Positions 1 through 5,043 of a DNA stretch of 5,043 nt are shown in pieces (within the stretch, counting starts at the first letter, position 1; each line of letters starts with the position of its first letter). The stretch comes from Bacteroides sp. (GTDB lineage: Bacteria > Bacteroidota > Bacteroidia > Bacteroidales > Bacteroidaceae): contig DXOJ01000643.1 in NCBI GenBank assembly GCA_019412865.1, forward strand, positions 1-5,043, in the 5' to 3' direction. The notes under the pieces are model-generated. The model ran no database searches. It was given only the letters and a program-made list of their open reading frames with translations, and was not told the DNA's origin. A program made the position numbers and the translations under genes.

Positions 1-32
1 AAGTATAACCTCTATAATAATAGATATTTGAT

Positions 33-935
33 ATGAGTTGGAATAAGATTATTGAATGCGTCCCCAATTTTAGTGAGGGACGTGATTTAGAGAAAATAGA
101 TCAGATAGTAGCCCCTTTCCGTGGTAAAGCTGGAGTAAAACTGCTTGATTATAGTAATGATGAAGACCATAACCGTCTGGTTGTCACACTTGTGGGAGAG
201 CCGGAAGCACTGTGTGAAGCAGTAGTTGAAGCCGTTGGTGTAGCTGTCCGTTTGATCGACCTGAATCAGCACACCGGGCAACATCCTCGTATGGGAGCGG
301 TAGATGTAATTCCTTTCATCCCGATTAAGAACACCAGTATGGAAGAAGCCATTGAGCTTTCTAAAAAAGTGGCTGCGAAAGTTGCGGAGCTATCTAATCT
401 TCCCGTCTTTCTGTATGAAAAGTCCGCTACTGCACCACACCGGGAAAATCTCGCTTCCGTTCGTAAAGGCGAATTTGAAGGAATGGCCGAAAAGATCAAA
501 CTGCCCGAATGGCAACCTGACTTCGGACCTGCTGAACGACATCCGACCGCAGGTACCGTAGCAATCGGAGCCCGTATGCCACTCGTAGCCTACAATGTCA
601 ATCTAAGTACAGATAATCTGGAGATAGCCACTAAGATAGCGAAAAATATCCGCCATATCAATGGAGGCCTCCGTTATGTGAAAGCAATGGGAGTGGAGCT
701 GAAAGAGCGAAACATCACCCAAGTGTCAATTAACATGACCGACTATACCCATACCGCACTTTACCGTGCCTTCGAACTGGTACGTATCGAGGCCCGTCGT
801 TACGGTGTTACGATTGTAGGTAGCGAAATAATCGGCCTTGTACCGATGGAAGCTCTGATTGATACCGCTTCCTACTATCTCGGACTCGAAAACTTTTCCA
901 TGCAGCAAGTTCTCGAAGCTCGTATCATGGAATAG
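33..935 (+). CDS. ftcD: Glutamate formimidoyltransferase (monofunctional, FtcD type)
   Basis: This cytosolic enzyme transfers the formimino group of N-formimino-L-glutamate to tetrahydrofolate, giving glutamate and 5-formimino-tetrahydrofolate, the last carbon-skeleton step of histidine breakdown. The 300-residue protein aligns by eye along its length with the N-terminal half of mammalian FTCD. The N-terminal subdomain runs from about 3 to 181 and opens with IIECVPNFSEGRD (residues 6-18). The motif GQHPRMGAVDV follows (82-92), and its H84 matches the catalytic His82 of the mammalian enzyme. The C-terminal subdomain runs from about 182 to 295 and contains AYNVNL (186-191) and VGSEIIGLVP (262-271). 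The cyclodeaminase half of FTCD is absent here and is encoded separately at 2346-2975. The ATG at 33 is the first possible start because an in-frame TAG lies at 21-23. No Shine-Dalgarno sequence is seen, as is usual in Bacteroidetes. Identification is secure. Confidence 0.96.
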   Translation: MSWNKIIECVPNFSEGRDLEKIDQIVAPFRGKAGVKLLDYSNDEDHNRLVVTLVGEPEALCEAVVEAVGVAVRLIDLNQHTGQHPRMGAVDVIPFIPIKNTSMEEAIELSKKVAAKVAELSNLPVFLYEKSATAPHRENLASVRKGEFEGMAEKIKLPEWQPDFGPAERHPTAGTVAIGARMPLVAYNVNLSTDNLEIATKIAKNIRHINGGLRYVKAMGVELKERNITQVSINMTDYTHTALYRAFELVRIEARRYGVTIVGSEIIGLVPMEALIDTASYYLGLENFSMQQVLEARIME

Positions 936-1045
936 ACAATAAGAAAATAGAATGAATCACAATTGCTTTATGGCAAACATCATTCTAAAAGAACGTCCCA
1001 TTCATATCTCCATTTATTATATGAACTAATTATGATGAACTATTT
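936..1045 (+). other. 110-bp AT-rich gap between ftcD and hutI
   Basis: This is the longest gap inside the operon. It holds a nested inverted repeat (948-987, listed separately) and a 25-codon open frame at 952-1029 that overlaps the repeat and is not supported as a gene. I see no TAnnTTTG promoter element and no T-run after the repeat that would make a convincing terminator. The genes on both sides lie in the same direction and pathway, so they are probably co-transcribed through this gap. Confidence 0.6.
948..987 (+). repeat. Nested inverted repeat / possible intercistronic hairpin
   Basis: The outer arms TAGAATGA (948-955) and TCATTCTA (980-987) are perfect 8-bp complements. Inside them TTGC (963-966) and GCAA (973-976) form a second 4-bp stem with a 6-base loop. 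The inner and outer stems are separated by 7 unpaired bases on the left and 3 on the right. The sequence could fold in RNA as an intercistronic mRNA stability or processing element, or act in DNA as a protein-binding site. It is AT-rich and weak, so the role is inference. Confidence 0.4.
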
Positions 1046-2299
1046 ATGAGTGAAAACCTAATCATATTTAACGCCCGTATCGTAACCCCCATCGGCTTTT
1101 CCGCCCGTAAAGGAGAGGAAATGTCCCAACTGCAAATCATAGAAAACGGAACCGTGGAAGTGACCAAAGGAATCATTACCTACGTTGGTGAAAACCGTGG
1201 CGAAGACCGGGATGGTTACTACCAGCACTACTGGCATTATAACGCTCGCGGACATTGCCTTTTGCCCGGTTTCGTCGATTCCCATACCCATTTTGTATTT
1301 GGTGGAGAACGTTCCGAAGAATTTTCCTGGCGTCTGAAAGGCGAAAGCTATATGTCAATCATGGAGCGGGGAGGGGGAATTGCAAGTACCGTAAAAGCCA
1401 CCCGGCAAATGAACTACCTGCAACTTCGTTCAGCCGCCGAAAGCTTCCTGAAGAAGATGAGCACTATGGGAGTAACCACCGTAGAAGGTAAAAGTGGCTA
1501 CGGTCTGGATCGGGACACAGAATTACTACAACTAAAAGTAATGCGCAGCCTGGATAACGCCGAGCATAAACGCGTTGATATAGTCTCCACTTTCCTCGGC
1601 GCCCACGCCCTTCCCGAAGAATACGCAGGAAGAAGCGACGAATATATCGACTTCCTGATTCGTGAAATGCTTCCCCTTATCCATTCCGGTAAGTGGGCAG
1701 AATGTTGTGATGTCTTTTGCGAACAAGGCGTTTTCTCTGTCGAACAATCCCGTCGCCTGCTTCAGGCGGCCAAAGAGCACGGTTTCTTGTTGAAACTTCA
1801 TGCCGACGAAATCGTCTCTCTCGGCGGTGCCGAACTGGCCGCCGAACTCGGAGCACTATCTGCCGACCATCTCCTGCACGCTTCCGATGCCGGCATCCGT
1901 GCAATGGCCGATGCCGGAGTAGTAGCTACGCTGTTACCTCTGACAGCTTTCGCCTTGAAAGAACCCTACGCGCGAGGGCGTGAAATGATTGACGTCGGTT
2001 GTGCTGTGGCACTTGCCACCGACCTGAATCCCGGCAGTTGTTTCTCCGGTTCCATCCCGCTGACCATTGCTCTGGCCTGCATCTATATGCAAATGAGCAT
2101 CGAAGAAACCATCACTGCTCTCACCCTGAACGGAGCTGCCGCCCTTCAACGAGCCGACCGTATTGGAAGTATCGAAGTAGGTAAACAAGGCGATTTCGTC
2201 ATTCTCAATTCCGACAACTATCATATTCTACCTTACTATATAGGCATGAATTGCGTAATCATGACTATTAAAGGCGGCATACTTTATCCCGTCGCTTAA
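1046..2299 (+). CDS. hutI: Imidazolonepropionase
   Basis: This metal-dependent amidohydrolase opens the imidazolone ring of 4-imidazolone-5-propionate to give N-formimino-L-glutamate, the substrate of FtcD encoded just upstream. The 417-residue protein matches the usual family length of about 400-420. The HxH metal site is H80/H82 in the segment LLPGFVDSHTHFVFGGERS (72-90). Other expected active-site residues are H252 and E255 in KLHADE, H275 in SADHLLH, and D326 in ATDLNPG. The substrate-loop motif ERGGGIAST (107-115) is also present. The small N- and C-terminal strands (about 1-70 and 370-417) form the composite sandwich domain typical of amidohydrolases, with the barrel between them. The ATG at 1046 gives the family-typical N-terminus. 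Nearby ATGs at 1032 and 1035 are out of frame. There is no evident Shine-Dalgarno sequence. A 46-bp gap separates it from the next gene. Nothing is missing or disrupted. Confidence 0.97.
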   Translation: MSENLIIFNARIVTPIGFSARKGEEMSQLQIIENGTVEVTKGIITYVGENRGEDRDGYYQHYWHYNARGHCLLPGFVDSHTHFVFGGERSEEFSWRLKGESYMSIMERGGGIASTVKATRQMNYLQLRSAAESFLKKMSTMGVTTVEGKSGYGLDRDTELLQLKVMRSLDNAEHKRVDIVSTFLGAHALPEEYAGRSDEYIDFLIREMLPLIHSGKWAECCDVFCEQGVFSVEQSRRLLQAAKEHGFLLKLHADEIVSLGGAELAAELGALSADHLLHASDAGIRAMADAGVVATLLPLTAFALKEPYARGREMIDVGCAVALATDLNPGSCFSGSIPLTIALACIYMQMSIEETITALTLNGAAALQRADRIGSIEVGKQGDFVILNSDNYHILPYYIGMNCVIMTIKGGILYPVA

Positions 2300-2345
2300 T
2301 AGTTGAAAAACTCTCATTCATTAATCACTTAAAAAACAGAATACC

Positions 2346-2975
2346 ATGTTAGCAGATTTAACCGTAAAAGATTTCTTAGATAAAGTAGCTTGCAGTGACC
2401 CTGTGCCCGGTGGCGGTAGTATTGCCGCTTTGAATGGAGCGCTGGCTTCCTCCCTTTCTACGATGGTGGCACGGCTGACCGTAGGAAAAAAAGGATACGA
2501 AGTCAGTGAAGAAGTAATGCAGCACGCACAAACCATCACCCTCCGTTTGCTAGACGAATTTATGGCGCTTATTGACAAAGATTCAGCTGCCTACAACGAA
2601 GTATTTGCCTGCTTTAAACTACCTAAAACAACCGACGAAGAGAAAGCCGCCCGAAGTGCTGCTATCCAGAAGGCAACCAAACAAGCCGCCCTCGTTCCGT
2701 TGGAAGTAGCCCGCAAAGCACTGGATATGATGTCCGTTATAGCAGATGTTGCCCGTCTCGGTAACCGGAATGCTGTCACAGATGCCTGTGTAGCAATGAT
2801 GTCCGCCCGTACCGCCGTATTGGGAGCCTTACTGAATGTCCGTATCAACCTCGGTTCGCTCAAAGACAGAGATTTTGTCCTCCAGCTGCAAACCGAAGCC
2901 GATGCCATCGAGCAAACCGCCTGTCAGAGAGAAAAAGAATTGTTGGATGCCGTAAATCAAGACCTGCGCGTATGA
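2346..2975 (+). CDS. fchA: Formimidoyltetrahydrofolate cyclodeaminase (FchA / FTCD C-terminal type)
   Basis: The likely reaction is conversion of 5-formimino-tetrahydrofolate to 5,10-methenyl-tetrahydrofolate with release of ammonia, the step after FtcD. The 209-residue helical protein carries the family hallmarks. The glycine-rich folate-binding motif DPVPGGGSIAALNGALASSL lies at 18-37, DKDSAAYNEV at 78-87, and GNRNAVTDACVAMMSARTAV at 139-158. This corresponds to the C-terminal half of mammalian FTCD, made here as a separate protein. Members of the family are often labelled methenyltetrahydrofolate cyclohydrolase. The sequence alone does not exclude that activity, but the neighbours (ftcD, hutI, hutH) favour the cyclodeaminase role. 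The start ATG follows an AT-rich leader without a Shine-Dalgarno sequence. The stop codon overlaps the hutH start in the sequence ATGA, so translation of the two is probably coupled. Confidence 0.92.
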   Translation: MLADLTVKDFLDKVACSDPVPGGGSIAALNGALASSLSTMVARLTVGKKGYEVSEEVMQHAQTITLRLLDEFMALIDKDSAAYNEVFACFKLPKTTDEEKAARSAAIQKATKQAALVPLEVARKALDMMSVIADVARLGNRNAVTDACVAMMSARTAVLGALLNVRINLGSLKDRDFVLQLQTEADAIEQTACQREKELLDAVNQDLRV

Positions 2976-4471
2976 GTAAGAATGTATACCATATCGGTTC
3001 CGGAGCACTGACCTTCGAAATCATCGAACGAATTATAAACGAAAACCTGAAACTGGAACTAGCCCCCGAAGCCAAGTTACGCATCCAGAAATGCCGTGAC
3101 TACCTCGACCAAAAAATAGCTTCTTCCGAAGAACCATTATACGGCATAACAACAGGTTTCGGCTCTCTATGCACTAAAAATATATCTCCCGATGAACTGG
3201 GAACCCTCCAGGAGAACTTGATAAAAAGCCATGCTTGCAGCGTAGGCGAAGAAATCCGCCCCGTCATCATCAAACTGATGATGCTTCTCAAAGCCCACGC
3301 CCTCTCATTGGGACATAGCGGCGTACAAGTTATCACCGTGCAACGCATCCTCGATTTTTTCAATAATGACGTCATGCCAATTGTCTACGACCGCGGTTCC
3401 CTTGGAGCCTCCGGCGACCTGGCACCGCTCGCCAATCTTTTCCTTCCTCTGATAGGTGTCGGTGATGTCTACTATAAAGGAAAAAAGTGCGAAGCCATCA
3501 GCGTACTCGACGAGTTTGGCTGGGAACCGGTCAAACTAATGAGCAAAGAAGGACTAGCCCTGCTGAACGGCACCCAATTTATGAGTGCCAACGGTGTGTT
3601 TGCTATGCTCAAAGCCTTTCGCCTCTCGAAAAAGGCCGACCTGATAGCCGCCCTTTCCCTCGAAGCCTTTGACGGCCGTATCGACCCGTTTATGGACTGC
3701 ATCCAGCAAATCCGTCCCCATCAGGGACAGATTGAGACAGGCGAAGCCTTCCGCAAACTACTGGCAGGCAGCGAACTAATCGAACGCCACAAGGAACATG
3801 TGCAAGATCCCTATTCCTTCCGCTGCATCCCACAAGTACATGGCGCCACCAAAGATGCCATCCGCTACGTTGCCTCCGTACTGCTGACCGAAATCAATTC
3901 CGTCACGGACAACCCCACCATCTTCCCCGATGAAGACCGGATCATCTCCGGCGGAAACTTTCACGGGCAACCGCTTGCCATCTCTTATGACTTCCTCGCC
4001 ATCGCCCTGGCCGAATTGGGAAATATCTCCGAACGCCGTGTCTCCCAACTGATTATGGGACTCCGTGGACTACCTGAATTTCTCGTAGCCAACCCCGGTC
4101 TGAACTCCGGCTTCATGATTCCCCAGTATGCCGCCGCCTCCATGGTCAGCCAGAATAAAATGTACTGCTATGCAGCTTCTAGCGATTCCATAGTCTCCTC
4201 CAACGGACAGGAAGACCATGTAAGCATGGGTGCCAATGCCGCCACCAAACTCTATAAAGTGATGGACAACCTGGAACATATCCTTGCCATCGAACTGATG
4301 AACGCCGCACAAGGCATCGACTTCCGCCGCCCGCAGAAAACCTCTCCCGTTCTTGAGCGTTTCCTCCATGCCTATCGGAAAGAAGTGCCTTTTGTAAAAG
4401 ATGACATTGTGATGTACAAGGAAATACATAAAACAGTCGCCTTCCTGAAGAGGACACAGATTGAATACTGA
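2972..4471 (+). CDS. hutH: Histidine ammonia-lyase
   Basis: This enzyme removes ammonia from L-histidine to give trans-urocanate, the first step of the pathway, although its gene is last in the visible operon. At 499 residues it has the normal length. The MIO electrophile precursor Ala-Ser-Gly is at 146-148 within RGSLGASGDLAPLAN (141-155). Other active-site residues match bacterial HAL enzymes: Y57 in LYGITTGFG, H87 in KSHACSVGE, N199 in LLNGTQ, Y281 and R284 in QDPYSFRC, F330 in GGNFHGQP, and E414 in NGQEDHVSMG. The Ser-His pair at 86-87 is typical of histidine rather than tyrosine or phenylalanine lyases. The enzyme is a cytosolic homotetramer in known relatives. The start overlaps the fchA stop by 4 bp (ATGA at 2972-2975), suggesting translational coupling. 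A strong hairpin begins 48 bp after the stop. The gene appears intact. Confidence 0.97.
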   Translation: MSKNVYHIGSGALTFEIIERIINENLKLELAPEAKLRIQKCRDYLDQKIASSEEPLYGITTGFGSLCTKNISPDELGTLQENLIKSHACSVGEEIRPVIIKLMMLLKAHALSLGHSGVQVITVQRILDFFNNDVMPIVYDRGSLGASGDLAPLANLFLPLIGVGDVYYKGKKCEAISVLDEFGWEPVKLMSKEGLALLNGTQFMSANGVFAMLKAFRLSKKADLIAALSLEAFDGRIDPFMDCIQQIRPHQGQIETGEAFRKLLAGSELIERHKEHVQDPYSFRCIPQVHGATKDAIRYVASVLLTEINSVTDNPTIFPDEDRIISGGNFHGQPLAISYDFLAIALAELGNISERRVSQLIMGLRGLPEFLVANPGLNSGFMIPQYAAASMVSQNKMYCYAASSDSIVSSNGQEDHVSMGANAATKLYKVMDNLEHILAIELMNAAQGIDFRRPQKTSPVLERFLHAYRKEVPFVKDDIVMYKEIHKTVAFLKRTQIEY

Positions 4472-4519
4472 CAATAAATTGACCCTTTTTCGCTTTTCGT
4501 TAATAATGGTGACTGTTAT

Positions 4520-4565
4520 TGCCGGGTAAGTGTCGATTCTTATCGATATTTATCCGGCATTTATT
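4520..4565 (+). terminator. Probable intrinsic terminator of the hut operon
   Basis: The arms 4520-4537 and 4542-4559 form an uninterrupted 18-bp stem closed by a 4-base loop TCTT (4538-4541). The base of the stem is GC-rich (TGCCGG against CCGGCA), and a short T-rich tail TTTATT (4560-4565) follows. Three of the pairs are G-U in the + strand RNA (4526/4553, 4530/4549, 4532/4547). In the opposite strand they would be A-C mismatches, so the fold favours transcription from the hut side. The tail is shorter than in an ideal terminator, so a role in 3'-end stabilisation is the alternative. Confidence 0.75.
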
Positions 4566-4716
4566 GGCTCCCATCTCTTCTATTAGCGATAAAACTTTAC
4601 TTCCTATATTCCCTCCTTTTACCTTTCTTTTGTGTTTGTTCCAAATTTCCTATTAACACTTGTTTTCATTTCACTCTATTGAATGATAATAAATCCCAAA
4701 TGGACTATAAATAGCT

Positions 4717-4744
4717 GGAAACTTAATTTGTTAATTGAGTTTTC
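4717..4744. promoter_or_regulatory. Imperfect palindrome overlapping the tetR promoter, candidate operator
   Basis: The 12-base arms GGAAACTTAATT (4717-4728) and AATTGAGTTTTC (4733-4744) match at 10 of 12 positions around a 4-base centre TGTT. The palindrome covers the TTTG -33 element (4727-4730) and ends 4 bases before the -7 box. TetR proteins bind such palindromes as dimers and commonly repress their own promoters, so autoregulation by the adjacent gene is a reasonable inference. AT-rich sequence makes chance palindromes more likely. Confidence 0.45.
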
Positions 4745-4756
4745 TATATATCTTTG
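4727..4756 (+). promoter_or_regulatory. Bacteroidetes-type sigma-ABfr promoter for the tetR-type gene
   Basis: A perfect TAnnTTTG -7 box (TATCTTTG, 4749-4756) is preceded after 18 bp by TTTG (4727-4730), matching the -33/-7 consensus of the primary Bacteroides sigma factor; the usual spacing is about 19-20 bp. Transcription would begin a few bases after 4756, leaving a very short leader before the ATG at 4776. No comparable match was found in the gaps between the hut genes. Confidence 0.6.
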
Positions 4757-4775
4757 TTCCGTTTTTCCTTTGGAA

Positions 4776-5043
4776 ATGAAGAGAAAACGAAAACTGCATT
4801 TTAATAAAATAGAAAAACGGATGATGACAGAGCATGGAAAGGACGCTTCCCAACGGGTAGAGTTAAGAGAACGGATCATAACGGCGGCAACAGAAGCTTT
4901 TACTTCAAAAGGCATCAAGAGTATTACAATGGATGACATTGCAGCAGCATTAGGAATTTCCAAACGTACGCTCTACGAAGTCTTTTCGGATTATTGCTGT
5001 CCGATTAAACTCGACAACAATAAAAATAGTGTGCTCGACTGCT
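4776..5043 (+). CDS. TetR/AcrR-family transcriptional regulator, 5' part only (possibly interrupted)
   Basis: Only the first 89 codons are in the window and no stop is reached. Residues about 29-72 form a clear TetR_N DNA-binding domain: helix 1 around RERIITAATEAFTSKG (31-46), helix 2 from SITMDDIAAALG (49-60), and recognition helix from ISKRTLYEVFSD (61-72). A lysine/arginine-rich stretch of about 28 residues precedes it. If the ATG pair at 4821/4824 were the true start, much of that stretch would be lost; the promoter position supports 4776. After D72 family members normally continue with Lys-Glu/Asp and a leucine-rich helix. Here the reading is YCCPIKLDNNKNSVLDC, which does not resemble the family, so the gene may be interrupted near 4992. 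Its ligand and targets cannot be told. It lies beyond the hut terminator with its own promoter, so it need not regulate histidine use. Confidence 0.8.
   Translation, partial: MKRKRKLHFNKIEKRMMTEHGKDASQRVELRERIITAATEAFTSKGIKSITMDDIAAALGISKRTLYEVFSDYCCPIKLDNNKNSVLDC

Larger units (their letters stand above)
4472..4775. other. 304-bp intergenic region between hutH and the tetR-type gene
   Basis: No credible gene lies here. From left to right it holds a T-rich stretch just after hutH, a strong 18-bp hairpin (4520-4559), a pyrimidine-rich AT-biased stretch (about 4601-4680, 63 of 80 bases are C or T), an imperfect 28-bp palindrome (4717-4744), and a Bacteroidetes-type promoter (4727-4756) for the downstream regulator. 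The low GC content contrasts with the hut genes and is typical of Bacteroides intergenic DNA. Confidence 0.7.

Noticed and set aside
23..30. GATATTTG as a -7 promoter box before ftcD
   Set aside because: It lacks the leading T of TAnnTTTG, and it would place the transcript start inside the ftcD coding sequence.
1..36. Reading frame from base 1 ending in TGA at 34-36, overlapping the ftcD start as ATGA, which could be the tail of an upstream gene
   Set aside because: Only 11 AT-rich codons are visible and they do not resemble the end of a known hut protein. Stops in the other two frames (6-8 and 29-31) are equally possible ends of the upstream gene.
952..1029. 25-codon ATG-to-TAA open frame (starts MNHNCFMANII) in the ftcD-hutI gap
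   Set aside because: It is very short, has no ribosome-binding signal or recognisable similarity, and lies across the inverted repeat. An open frame of this length is expected by chance.
2301..2312. Small AGTT-GAAA-AACT hairpin after hutI as a terminator
   Set aside because: A 4-bp AT-rich stem without a T-run is too weak, and the downstream gene continues the same pathway.
4070..4474. 134-codon open frame on the minus strand inside hutH
   Set aside because: It lies wholly opposite the conserved C-terminal part of hutH, has no family resemblance, and is a shadow of that gene. The other long minus-strand frames inside the hut genes are rejected for the same reason.
4676..4963. 95-codon minus-strand open frame across the tetR promoter
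   Set aside because: It is antisense to the clear TetR DNA-binding domain and to its promoter, and its translation shows no recognisable domain.
1..5043. CRISPR array, tRNA, rRNA or a known riboswitch
   Set aside because: No regularly spaced repeats, no tRNA-like cloverleaf and no recognisable riboswitch core were seen on either strand.

Overview
The window carries most of a histidine-utilisation (hut) operon on the + strand, followed by a short regulatory intergenic region and the 5' end of a TetR-family regulator. The organism is most likely a member of Bacteroides or a close relative. Four things suggest this: the protein sequences read as Bacteroidetes-type, the starts have no clear Shine-Dalgarno sequences, the gaps between genes are AT-rich, and a good Bacteroidetes-style promoter (TTTG followed by TAnnTTTG) precedes the regulator. 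The genus rests on recognition, not on a database search.

Layout: 33-935 ftcD (glutamate formimidoyltransferase); 936-1045 a gap with a nested inverted repeat; 1046-2299 hutI (imidazolonepropionase); 2346-2975 fchA-like formimidoyltetrahydrofolate cyclodeaminase; 2972-4471 hutH (histidine ammonia-lyase), overlapping the previous gene by ATGA; 4520-4559 an 18-bp hairpin that probably ends the operon; 4717-4756 a promoter with an overlapping palindrome; and from 4776 to the right edge a TetR-type regulator that looks normal through its DNA-binding domain and then changes character about 50 bases before the window ends.

Together the enzymes turn histidine into glutamate. HutH makes urocanate, HutU (not in the window, probably just upstream) makes imidazolonepropionate, HutI opens the ring to N-formimino-L-glutamate, FtcD moves the formimino group to tetrahydrofolate, and the cyclodeaminase releases ammonia to give 5,10-methenyl-tetrahydrofolate. 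This is the folate-linked branch, which saves the one-carbon unit. All key catalytic residues I could check are present, so the four enzymes look intact.

The hut genes are ordinary. The points most worth a second look are at the right: the palindrome over the tetR promoter, and the abrupt loss of TetR similarity at about 4992, which may mark an insertion or rearrangement junction. I saw no clear sign of a wholly new system.
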